Shown one piece after another: positions 17,292-28,049 of a stretch of DNA of 64,000 bases; position 1 is the first letter of the stretch, and each line of letters starts with the position of its first letter. Position numbers and translations under genes: made by a program. Below the pieces are notes generated by a model that was not told where the DNA came from, searched no databases, and saw only the letters and a list, made by a program, of their open reading frames with translations. The stretch covers positions 372,001 to 436,000 of the forward strand of contig NZ_VIGP01000001.1 of the NCBI RefSeq assembly GCF_009299795.1, written 5' to 3'. The DNA comes from Brachybacterium subflavum. Its GTDB lineage: Bacteria; Actinomycetota; Actinomycetes; Actinomycetales; Dermabacteraceae.

Positions 17292-19253
17292 TCAGACGGT
17301 GATGGTGCTGAGGTCCTCGGGACGGCCCTGCGCGGTGTCGCGGCCGTGCAGGTAGGTCGAGATCGCCAGACGGTCGATGGCGGAGCGGCTGACGATGCCC
17401 ATGACGGGACCGCCCTCGCCCCGCACCACCGGGACCTTCTTCAGGCGCACGTCCGCAAGGGCCGCGACCGCATCGGAGATCGAGGCGTCCTCGTCGACCG
17501 TGATCACCTGGCGCGTCGCGAGACGCATCGCCGGCAGTCGTCCGAGGTCGCGCATCGCCTCGTCGAGGTCCTCCTCCGCGCCCGCGACGAAGGAATAGAT
17601 CGACGCCGATGACGGGTGGTGCGCCGAGAGGTAGCGCATGACGTCCCCGTCGGAGAGGAACCCGAGGAGGGTTCGGTCGTCCCCGAGCACAGGGGCGCCC
17701 GAGATGCCGTGCTCGGCGAACATCCGCAGGGCCTCGAGCACGGTCTGCCCGCTCGAGATCGCGAAGACGTCGGACTTCATGATGTGCGAGACGCGGTGCT
17801 CCGCGTCCTCCGGTGCCGCCTCGGCCGCGGCCGTCTCCCGGACGCGCCGCGTCCGCGTGCTGCGGGAGGCGGCGATCGCCAGGCCGACGCCGATCAGCGA
17901 GGTGAGCACCACCAGTCCGACGGCGCCGCGGAAGCCCAGGAGGGCGCCGCCCTCGGCTGCGCCGCTCGCCGCGCCCGCGGCGGTCAGGGCGCCGTAGACG
18001 CCGACGCCCAGGGAGGTTCCGACGCAGCCCGCGATCTGGAAGCTGGTGCTGACGACGGTCACGCCGTGAGGGCTCGTCTCGCGGTCCAGGTGCGAGAGCG
18101 CGAAGGTCTGCGCGGGGCCGATGACGAACGAGGTGCCGAGCACCGCCGGGACGTAGAGGATGCCGAACAGGACGACCGACGGACTGCCCGCGGCGGCTCC
18201 GACCAGGACCACGAAGATCGCCATCACCAGGTAGCCGGCTGGGATCATGCGCCGGCCCCCGCGGCGGTCGAACAGGCGACCCGCCACCGGCCCCATGGCC
18301 ACGGTGAGGAGGATGCCGGGGGCCAGGGTGAGCGAGGCGCCGAGCGGCGACAGGCCGCGGGAGGACTGCAGGAAGACCGGGATCACAACGTTCATGGCGA
18401 ACACGAACACGAGCCCGAGCATCGTCATCAGCACACCGAGGACGAACGGGGTGCTGCCGAACGGACGCAGGTCGATCAGCGGGTTCTCGATCCGGTGCTG
18501 GCGCGCCACGAAGCCGGCGAGGGAGATCAGACCGATGACGGCCGCGGCCGCCGCGATCAGGGCAGAGCCGTCGAAGGCCGTCGAGATGCCGTAGAGGATG
18601 CCCACCAGGGCCACCGCGACCAGCACCAGGGACGGGGCGTCGAGCACGGGGCGATCGCGCTCCCCGACCTCACGCAGCAGAGCGGCGCCCGAGGGGAGCA
18701 CGAGCAGCGAGAGGCCGCCGAAGACCCACATCAGCACCGTCCACGGGGCGGCGGTGAGCAGGACTCCGGAGATCACGATGGCCATCGACGGGCCGAGAGT
18801 CGTCATCGCGGCCATGATGCCCATGGCCAGGCCCAGCTTCTCGCGCGGGGCGACGGCGAGGGTGATGGTCATGCCCAGCGGGGTGAGCAGGCCGGTGCCG
18901 ATCGCCTGCAGCAGACGGCCCAGCAGCAGCACCCCGAAGGACGGGGCGATCGCGCCGACGATCCAGCCCAGCACGAGCAGGGCGACGACGGCGACGAACA
19001 GCGGACGGGTCGGGAAGCGGCGGTACAGGATGTTCGAGACGGGTACGAACACGGCGGCGACCAGCAGGTAGGCGGTGGTCAGCCACTGCACCGTCCCGAC
19101 GGTGACGTCGAAGTCGGCCATGATCGGCGTGAGCGCGACGTTGAGGAAGGTCTCGTTGAAGGTGGCGAGGAAGGCCGCCGCGGCGGCGACGGCGATCATG
19201 CCTGCGGCGGTGCGCGCGGACGCAGGACCGGGAGAGGCGGGAGTGGTGGGCAA
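17292..19253 (-). CDS. DHA2-type MFS transporter with C-terminal CBS pair
   Basis: This 653-aa protein has a roughly 14-helix drug/proton-antiporter-type MFS domain (residues ~15-480; FNETFLNVALTPIMADFDV, VQWLTTAYLLVAAVFVPVSN). Two CBS motifs follow: HIMKSDVFAISSGQTVLEAL with LGFLSDGDVMRYL, and RQVITVDEDASISDAVAALA with MGIVSRSAIDRL. CBS pairs usually bind adenine nucleotides and gate the attached protein. The start is TTG 19253 with AGGAG 7 nt upstream. The fusion is uncommon for this exporter class. The exported substrate cannot be told from sequence. Confidence 0.84.
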   Translation of the reverse strand: MPTTPASPGPASARTAAGMIAVAAAAAFLATFNETFLNVALTPIMADFDVTVGTVQWLTTAYLLVAAVFVPVSNILYRRFPTRPLFVAVVALLVLGWIVGAIAPSFGVLLLGRLLQAIGTGLLTPLGMTITLAVAPREKLGLAMGIMAAMTTLGPSMAIVISGVLLTAAPWTVLMWVFGGLSLLVLPSGAALLREVGERDRPVLDAPSLVLVAVALVGILYGISTAFDGSALIAAAAAVIGLISLAGFVARQHRIENPLIDLRPFGSTPFVLGVLMTMLGLVFVFAMNVVIPVFLQSSRGLSPLGASLTLAPGILLTVAMGPVAGRLFDRRGGRRMIPAGYLVMAIFVVLVGAAAGSPSVVLFGILYVPAVLGTSFVIGPAQTFALSHLDRETSPHGVTVVSTSFQIAGCVGTSLGVGVYGALTAAGAASGAAEGGALLGFRGAVGLVVLTSLIGVGLAIAASRSTRTRRVRETAAAEAAPEDAEHRVSHIMKSDVFAISSGQTVLEALRMFAEHGISGAPVLGDDRTLLGFLSDGDVMRYLSAHHPSSASIYSFVAGAEEDLDEAMRDLGRLPAMRLATRQVITVDEDASISDAVAALADVRLKKVPVVRGEGGPVMGIVSRSAIDRLAISTYLHGRDTAQGRPEDLSTITV

Positions 19254-19441
19254 GGAGGTGCTCCTGACGGACGATCGGGGTGGATCGCGCGGTCGACCGT
19301 GCCGTGTCAGGGCTGCTGCGGGAGCACCTCTCGTGTCGTGTCATCGATGCGCCGTTGCGGCTCGAGAGCCACAGGAACTCTAGCGATCCGGGCGCCGGCG
19401 TCCGTAAGGAGCTGTGAGCGAGGTCGCTCGTCGGCGCCGCC

Positions 19442-21220
<1,779 letters not shown>

Positions 21221-21286
21221 CGCGCGATCCTCCGGAAAGTCGCCGAACGGGTCGTCCCACAGTAGGCGGGTCAGGTCCGTGGCACC

Positions 21287-22432
21287 ATGCCCGTCATGGA
21301 AGATCGTGATGACGCGATGCCGACCGCCGACCTCCTGCGCCGCGGGCTCGTGACCGGAGCCGCGCTGGCGGGCGCCGGCGCCCTCGCGGCGTCGACCGCC
21401 CGACCCGCGCACGCAGAGGGCGGAGGCCGGGGCGACGGGCAGCACGCCCAGCCCCACGTGCTGCGACCGGGGGACGACTGGTCGGAGGTGCTCGCGCGCA
21501 CGGCGCAGGTGCAGCTCGTGAGCGGCGAGACCTACACGCTGCGATCGCCCGTGGAGCTTCCCGACGGCGCCCGCATCCAGGGCAACGGCGCGATCGTCAC
21601 CACGGCCGACACCTCCCGCGGCGCGCTCCTCGTCGACGGCGTCTCCGATGTGGTGATCAGCGATGTGCGCTTCCAGGGAGAGGACGCTGGCGGTGCGCAT
21701 CCGGGGAGGATCGACGTCCCGATCTCCGCCGAGCACGTGGCGTTGAGGATCCGCCGCGCCGCCAACGTGCGCATCCTGGACTGCGACCTCGTGGGGTGGC
21801 GGGGCGCGGGAATCGTGCTCACCGGCAGCCCGGCCGACGACTATTTCTCCTACGGCCACCGCATCTCCGGGTGCCGCTTCGCCCGCTGCCGCATCGGGGT
21901 CTCCGCGGCCGATCGCGCGGAGTTCTCCACGATCGAGGGCTCGTTCTTCACCGCCTGCCGCCTGGCCGTGTGGCAGTCCGCGGGGAACTGGACCCTGAGC
22001 GGATGCATCATCGTCGGCTGCTACGGCGCCTACTACTCGATCGCCGCGACCAGCCCCTACGGGAAGGCGGACACCGACAACTGGAACCACGGCACGCTCG
22101 TCGGCTGCACCCTGAACCACTCGAACACCGGGGCGAAAGAGGTGTGGACCCAGCATCTGGAGATGCAGATCGGCGGCGAGAGCCGGGACCCCGGGCGCGG
22201 GGTCGTCGTCCAGGGGCTGCTGCCGCCCACGACCACGGGCTGCACCCTCTGGTACACCGATGTCCGCGGCGCGGACCTCCAGGGATCGGGCTGGACACTC
22301 ACCGGCTGCACGCTCTCGGACCTCACGATCACCGGGGAGGGAGAGGTGCCGATCCGCCTGGTGGGGCATCAGGCCAACAGCGGCGACCACGCGCCGCGGC
22401 TGATCGGCGCGGTCGAGGACGCGCTGGCCTGA
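21287..22432 (+). CDS. Tat-exported right-handed beta-helix protein
   Basis: This 381-aa protein starts with a twin-arginine signal (LLRRGLVTGAALAGAGALAA, cleavage likely after PAHA). The rest has the repeating short beta strands and turns of a parallel beta-helix: GARIQGNGAIVT, GVSDVVISDVRFQG, NVRILDCDLVGWRGAGI, HRISGCRFARCRIGV, and a Cys/Thr-rich ladder near the C-terminus. Such folds include pectate lyases and phage-tail depolymerases. No catalytic residues can be assigned, so the activity is unknown. The start is uncertain: ATG 21296 and 21317 are also in frame. Its stop lies 3 bp from the convergent ung stop. Confidence 0.75.
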   Translation: MPVMEDRDDAMPTADLLRRGLVTGAALAGAGALAASTARPAHAEGGGRGDGQHAQPHVLRPGDDWSEVLARTAQVQLVSGETYTLRSPVELPDGARIQGNGAIVTTADTSRGALLVDGVSDVVISDVRFQGEDAGGAHPGRIDVPISAEHVALRIRRAANVRILDCDLVGWRGAGIVLTGSPADDYFSYGHRISGCRFARCRIGVSAADRAEFSTIEGSFFTACRLAVWQSAGNWTLSGCIIVGCYGAYYSIAATSPYGKADTDNWNHGTLVGCTLNHSNTGAKEVWTQHLEMQIGGESRDPGRGVVVQGLLPPTTTGCTLWYTDVRGADLQGSGWTLTGCTLSDLTITGEGEVPIRLVGHQANSGDHAPRLIGAVEDALA

Positions 22433-22435
22433 GTG

Positions 22436-23116
22436 TCAGTCCCGCACGACCCGCCAGTCGATCGGGTCCGCGCCCTGCTGCTCGAGGAGGGTGTTCGCGC
22501 GGGAGAAGGGACGGGAGCCGAAGAACCCGCGCGAGGCCGAGAGCGGGCTCGGGTGCGGCGAGGTGATGCAGGGCGTCGGCGAGAGCATCGGCTGCAGGTT
22601 CTGCGCGTCGCGGCCCCACAGGATCGCCACCAGGGGTCCGCCGCGCGCGGCCAGGGCGCGGATCGCTGCCTCGGTGACCGCCTCCCAGCCCTTCCCGCGA
22701 TGCGAGGCGGGGGAGCCCGGCGCCACCGTGAGAACCCTGTTCAGCAGCAGCACCCCCTGGTCCTGCCAGGCGCTGAGGTCGCCGTGCGGCGCCGGCGCGA
22801 TCCCCAGGTCCTCCTGCATCTCCTTGTAGATGTTCTGCAGGCTGCGCGGGATCGGGCGCACGTGCTCCTCGACCGCGAACGACAGTCCGATCGGATGTCC
22901 GGGAGTCGGGTACGGATCCTGGCCCACGATGAGCACGCGCACGTCCGCGAGCGGCCGGGTGAAGGCGCGCAGCACGTTCTGGCCGGAGGGCAGGTATCCG
23001 CGCCCGGCCTCCGTCTCGGTGCGCAGGAAGTCGCCCATCTGATGGACCACGGGTTCGACGGGGGAGAGGGCCTCCGCCCAGTCGGGGGCGATGGTCTCGG
23101 CGAGGGGGCGCGGCAT
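22436..23116 (-). CDS. ung: Uracil-DNA glycosylase
   Basis: This 226-aa family-1 UNG removes uracil from DNA at the start of base excision repair. It carries the water-activating motif [18 protein letters not shown] (the GQDPYP form usual in actinobacteria), the uracil-binding LLLNRVLTV, and the DNA-intercalation loop [18 protein letters not shown]. The length is standard. The start at ATG 23116 has no Shine-Dalgarno but a CAGACT hexamer 6 nt upstream, so it is probably leaderless. It is divergent from the DUF3263 gene, whose own leaderless promoter is ~80 bp away. Confidence 0.95.
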   Translation of the reverse strand: MPRPLAETIAPDWAEALSPVEPVVHQMGDFLRTETEAGRGYLPSGQNVLRAFTRPLADVRVLIVGQDPYPTPGHPIGLSFAVEEHVRPIPRSLQNIYKEMQEDLGIAPAPHGDLSAWQDQGVLLLNRVLTVAPGSPASHRGKGWEAVTEAAIRALAARGGPLVAILWGRDAQNLQPMLSPTPCITSPHPSPLSASRGFFGSRPFSRANTLLEQQGADPIDWRVVRD

Positions 23117-23122
23117 GGGGCA

Positions 23123-23128
23123 AGTCTG
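23123..23128 (-). promoter_or_regulatory. -10 hexamer CAGACT for leaderless ung
   Basis: CAGACT on the minus strand ends 6 nt before ATG 23116; no Shine-Dalgarno is present. Confidence 0.45.
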
Positions 23129-23203
23129 GCATGCGGAGCGGGGCAGCCAGGGCGGGCCGACGGGTCCCCGGCGCGCCGGGACGGACGGTCCGTCGGCCGG
23201 CCG

Positions 23204-23209
23204 TAAGGT
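23204..23209 (+). promoter_or_regulatory. -10 hexamer TAAGGT for the leaderless DUF3263 gene
   Basis: TAAGGT, then GGGTCC, then ATG 23216. It fits the TANNNT consensus exactly. Confidence 0.6.
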
Positions 23210-23215
23210 GGGTCC

Positions 23216-23512
23216 ATGCCCGCTTCCGCCGACGTCCCTGCCGAGAACTCCGCCGAGCTCACCGAGCTCGACGAGAGCGCGGAGCTCACGGCGCAGGAGC
23301 GCGCGATCCTCGCGATGGAGGAGCGGACCTTCCGGTACGTCGGCGCGAAGGAGCGTCGGATCCGTGAGGAGCTCGCTCTCACCCCGACCGCCTATTTCGT
23401 GCGGCTGAACGCGCTTCTCGACCGGCCCGAGGCGCTGCGCGCCGCGCCCGCCCTGGTGCACCGGCTGCGCGCCCGGCGCGTGAGCGCGAGCGACGCCGGC
23501 CACGCCGCCTGA
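23216..23512 (+). CDS. DUF3263 domain protein
   Basis: This 98-aa protein carries the DUF3263 signature: [24 protein letters not shown] then [20 protein letters not shown] and a basic end [11 protein letters not shown]. The fold looks helix-turn-helix-like, and DNA binding has been suggested for the family, but no function is established. The first 25 residues are acidic and variable. In many actinobacteria it sits next to a LytR_C-domain gene, as here, 69 bp upstream of it. Starting at ATG 23216 makes the message leaderless. Confidence 0.85.
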   Translation: MPASADVPAENSAELTELDESAELTAQERAILAMEERTFRYVGAKERRIREELALTPTAYFVRLNALLDRPEALRAAPALVHRLRARRVSASDAGHAA

Positions 23513-23569
23513 GCCGCGCCGCCGCCCGCGCACCGCGCGTGGCTCCCCGCTCCGTCGGCCCGGAGCTGG

Positions 23570-23575
23570 TTCAAT
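23570..23575 (+). promoter_or_regulatory. -10-like TTCAAT for the leaderless LytR_C gene
   Basis: TTCAAT is followed by GGGTCC and GTG 23582. It deviates from TANNNT at position 2, but the spacing equals that of the neighbouring gene. Confidence 0.4.
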
Positions 23576-23581
23576 GGGTCC

Positions 23582-24148
23582 GTGGCAGATTCCGAGTACC
23601 CCTACCCTCCGGACCAGTTCGACGAGGAGGCGACCGAGGTCGCCTACCACGGCGCGCATCGCGCCGAGGAGTCGTTCTGGCGCCAGAACCTCGTCTACCT
23701 GATCATCATCGCCGTCGCGGTGGTGGTCCTGCTGGTGCTGCTGTTCACCATCGGCGGGCTCGGGAAGTCGGGGGACGACCGCGCCGAGGCGCCCACCACC
23801 GCCGCGAGCTCGCAAGACGACTCCTCGAAGAGCGATGACGCCTCCGACGGCGGCGGCGAGGACCAGGCCGAGCCCGACAAGTCCACCCCCGTGCTCGTGA
23901 TGAACGCGGGCGGGATCTCCGGCATGGCCGGCGCCTGGGAGAAGAACCTGACGGACGCCGGCTGGACGAAGGTCGGCATCGGCACCGCGGACAACGTCCA
24001 GCAGGAGAGCGTCGTCTTCTACCGCGACGACGAGGACAAGGCTTCCGCGCAGGCCCTGGCCGACGAGGTCGGAGCGGGCGACGCCCGCCAGAGCGACGAG
24101 TACGACAACCGCATCACCTTCGTCGCCGTCGAGCAGCCCGAGGACTGA
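23582..24148 (+). CDS. Membrane-anchored LytR C-terminal domain protein
   Basis: This 188-aa protein has a short cytoplasmic head, one transmembrane helix (about residues 37-60), a Ser/Asp/Glu-rich linker, and a C-terminal LytR_C domain (about 95-185; [53 protein letters not shown]). LytR_C domains often accompany cell-wall glycopolymer ligases, but this protein lacks the LCP catalytic domain, so it is likely an accessory wall protein. The start is GTG 23582. A strong hairpin follows 40 bp after the stop. Confidence 0.82.
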   Translation: MADSEYPYPPDQFDEEATEVAYHGAHRAEESFWRQNLVYLIIIAVAVVVLLVLLFTIGGLGKSGDDRAEAPTTAASSQDDSSKSDDASDGGGEDQAEPDKSTPVLVMNAGGISGMAGAWEKNLTDAGWTKVGIGTADNVQQESVVFYRDDEDKASAQALADEVGAGDARQSDEYDNRITFVAVEQPED

Positions 24149-24188
24149 GAGCGCAGCGCAGCCGCGCGCGCCGTGACGACATCGCGCA

Positions 24189-24220
24189 GGGGCCGGTCAC
24201 CGAGGACGGTGGCCGGCCCC
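24189..24220 (+). terminator. Hairpin terminator after the LytR_C gene
   Basis: GGGGCCGGTCACC and a complementary arm with one mismatch flank a short loop, and the hairpin separates this gene from groL. The rest of the 24149-24512 gap holds the groL control region and a long leader. Confidence 0.7.
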
Positions 24221-24302
24221 TCGTGCCTGCGGGGGTCACGAGGGATGCGGGGAGGATCCGTCGGCCGACGGGATGCGCCGACGGCGGAATCCCCGGGAGG
24301 GG

Positions 24303-24329
24303 TTAGCACTCCGAGGGGGAGAGTGCTTA
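24303..24329 (+). promoter_or_regulatory. CIRCE element (HrcA operator) of groL
   Basis: TTAGCACTC, 9 bp, GAGTGCTTA. This is the canonical CIRCE with one base changed in the right arm. A -10-like TATGAT (24328-24333) overlaps its right end, so HrcA bound here would block transcription. Confidence 0.9.
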
Positions 24330-24336
24330 TGATGAT

Positions 24337-24363
24337 CTGGCACTCGACGCCGACGAGTGACAG
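24337..24363 (+). promoter_or_regulatory. Second, degenerate CIRCE-like element of groL
   Basis: GGCACTC, exactly 9 bp, GAGTGAC. The GCACTC-N9-GAGTG core is kept while the outer bases differ. It begins 34 bp after the first element, about three helical turns, so both would face the same side of the DNA. Confidence 0.65.
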
Positions 24364-24440
24364 CGCCCGCAGGGCGCGATCGTCGGCGGAGAGCCAGGAG
24401 CATTCCGGCCCCGTGAGGGACCCGGCGCCGCGTGACGTGA

Positions 24441-26150
<1,710 letters not shown>

Positions 26151-26214
26151 TCCGCCTCCGGGCAGCAGCCCGGTGGTGATCGCCTCAGCGATCGCGACAG
26201 CTTCATCGCACGGT

Positions 26215-26247
26215 GCGGCCGCGTGACCAGCATGGTCACGCGGCCGC
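26215..26247 (+). terminator. Terminator hairpin of groL
   Basis: A perfect 15-bp stem, GCGGCCGCGTGACCA with its complement, closes on a 3-nt loop. There is no U-tract. Confidence 0.75.
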
Positions 26248-26302
26248 GCTGCTGTGTGCGGGGGCAGTGCGGGCCCGCGCCGTGGGCAGTGGCGCGCGCG
26301 GG

Positions 26303-26364
26303 CGAAGATGTGAGGCTGGCGAGCCACCAGAGCGCTCCGGTGGCTCGCCAGCCTCACATCTTCG
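26303..26364. repeat. 26-bp perfect inverted repeat
   Basis: Arms at 26303-26328 and 26339-26364 are perfectly complementary over 26 bp. They start CGAAGATGTGAGGCTGGCGA. The 10-nt spacer contains the small palindrome GAGCGCTC. It lies between the convergent groL and acetyltransferase genes, in addition to the groL terminator. It could be the terminator for the minus-strand gene or a dispersed repeat. Confidence 0.9.
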
Positions 26365-26415
26365 TGCCCTCGCCGCTTCGTCCGCTGTGGGGAAGGAGAC
26401 TGCCGCGCGCGTGCG

Positions 26416-26934
26416 TCATCCGCAGTTGCGGGACCGATCGGCACGCACCATCACGCTCCCGTTCGGCGTGGTGCGGACGGCCTCGAAGCCTCGGGATCTG
26501 TAGAGCGCGGTCGCGACCGAGTTCTCGGCGTCGGCATGGAGGCTGAGCGCGGGGAAGCCCAGCTCGCGCGCGAGCACGAGCAACTGGTCGATGAGGCCGC
26601 CACCGATCCCGACTCCCCGGACACGCTCGTCGACGGCCAGCACCAGCTCTGGGATCGTGTCCGCGACGAAGCCCGCCCTTGCGCTCTGTCGTGTGAAGAG
26701 CCGGAACCAGGCCGCCCCGCAGATCTCCAGGTCGCTTGAGTCGGCGATGGCCACTAGCCCCGCGTCCCCTGCGCGGGTCCCGAAGCCATCCACGTAGGAA
26801 TCGGGATCTCCCGCGTCTTCGTGGGCCCGATAGGCAGCCTCGTCCCACGATCCGCGCCAGCGCCACGCCGCAAAGACCGCGCGCCGTAGCGCCTGTTCGT
26901 CGCCGGGCACTGCACGCCGCATCGCAATTCCCAT
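26416..26934 (-). CDS. GNAT family N-acetyltransferase
   Basis: This 172-aa single-domain GNAT protein has the acetyl-CoA loop RGVGIGGGLIDQLL (about residues 106-119) and the C-terminal strand-helix LSLHADAENSVATALYRSRGF, which is typical of motif B. The acceptor substrate is unknown. ATG 26934 is preceded by TACGGT plus 7 nt and no Shine-Dalgarno, so the message is probably leaderless. It stands alone, convergent with groL. Confidence 0.85.
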   Translation of the reverse strand: MGIAMRRAVPGDEQALRRAVFAAWRWRGSWDEAAYRAHEDAGDPDSYVDGFGTRAGDAGLVAIADSSDLEICGAAWFRLFTRQSARAGFVADTIPELVLAVDERVRGVGIGGGLIDQLLVLARELGFPALSLHADAENSVATALYRSRGFEAVRTTPNGSVMVRADRSRNCG

Positions 26935-26941
26935 GGCGTGG

Positions 26942-26947
26942 ACCGTA
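26942..26947 (-). promoter_or_regulatory. -10 hexamer TACGGT for the leaderless acetyltransferase gene
   Basis: TACGGT on the minus strand, 7 nt, then ATG 26934. Confidence 0.5.
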
Positions 26948-27134
26948 GCAGCGAGTGGTCGCGGCGTCGCTCCGCGGCGACGTCCGAGCATCCCGTTGAG
27001 GACGTCATGAGCGGGGATCGCATCCGCCCCGCCGCCGCGCGTCGATGTCCAGCGTGGTCCCGGCATCATCACGCCCGGGAAGCGGTGTTGACCAGGATTT
27101 CTGACAAGAAGCGCAGGCGGATTCAAGGGGTCAT

Positions 27135-27176
27135 CGTGGCCCGTGGCCCGTGGCCCGTGGCCCGTGGCCCGTGGCC
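27135..27176. repeat. 7-bp tandem repeat (CGTGGCC x6)
   Basis: Six perfect head-to-tail copies of CGTGGCC span 42 bp between the ecfT 3' end and the acetyltransferase promoter. The rest of the 26948-27215 gap shows no gene I can support. Copy number may vary between strains by slippage. Confidence 0.95.
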
Positions 27177-27215
27177 AGCCGGCCTTCCGCAGCTGGTTGT
27201 CGACTCCGACTGAGG

Positions 27216-28049
27216 TCAGCCGACGAACGGGTTCCAGTAGCGCCCGCCGTTCGCGACGACCAGGAGGATCGCGAGGGCCACGAGCGCCGCGCCGAGGAGC
27301 ATCGTGCCCACGTCGCGCGGGCGCATCGGTTTCACGTCGTACCAGGTGCGGCGGCGTCCGCGGCCGAAGCCGCGCAGCTCCATCGCGCTGGAGACCGTCT
27401 CGATCCGGTCCAGCGAGCCCAGCAGCAGCGGCATGAGCGTGGAGACCGCGTTGCGCACGCGCGTCGTGAGCCCCACCCTCCGCGAGATGTCGAGGCCGCG
27501 CGCCTGCTGCGCCTGGGAGATCGTGCGCATCTCGCGCTGGATGTCGGGGATGAAGCGCAGGGCGAGGGAGACGGCGAAGGCCACCTTGTACGGGACGCCG
27601 ATGCGGGCGAGGGACGAGGCGAACTCGGGCGGGCGCGTGGTCGCGACGAACAGCAGCACCGCCGGCAGCATCGCGAAGTACTTGAGGGTGACGGCGAGCT
27701 GGTAGAACAGCTGCTCCTGCGTGAGGTCCCAGCGTCCGGGACCGTCGAGGAGGACGTGCCGGGCGCCCAGCAGCTCGCTGCCGTAGCCGGGGGCGAACAC
27801 GAAGATCAGCAGGTTGTTGAGCACCATGAAGGTGAGGATGATCCAGAGCACCGTCGCGAGGTCCCGCAGGCGCACGCGGGAGAGCGCCCACCCGATCAGC
27901 GACAGCACGCCGAGGGCAGCCAGGAAGCGCACGTCGAAGCTGATCATCGCCGCGAGCACCATCGCGATCGTGAGCACGAGCTTCGCGGTGCCCGTGAGGG
28001 TGTGCAGGAGCCCGGGGCGCTCGACGTAGCCCAGCAGGGGAGCGGTCAT
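27216..28049 (-). CDS. ecfT: ECF transporter transmembrane subunit EcfT
   Basis: This 277-aa integral membrane protein has about five helices and the CbiQ/EcfT coupling motifs ISQAQQARGLD (A-R-G) and SAMELRGFGRG (A-x-R-G-F), which dock to the ATPase subunits. It should transmit ATP hydrolysis to the substrate-binding S subunit. It is last in a coupled operon, its ATG overlapping the ATPase stop by 4 bp. The gene itself looks intact. If the upstream ATPase is dead, the protein would have to use another ATPase. Confidence 0.9.
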   Translation of the reverse strand: MTAPLLGYVERPGLLHTLTGTAKLVLTIAMVLAAMISFDVRFLAALGVLSLIGWALSRVRLRDLATVLWIILTFMVLNNLLIFVFAPGYGSELLGARHVLLDGPGRWDLTQEQLFYQLAVTLKYFAMLPAVLLFVATTRPPEFASSLARIGVPYKVAFAVSLALRFIPDIQREMRTISQAQQARGLDISRRVGLTTRVRNAVSTLMPLLLGSLDRIETVSSAMELRGFGRGRRRTWYDVKPMRPRDVGTMLLGAALVALAILLVVANGGRYWNPFVG

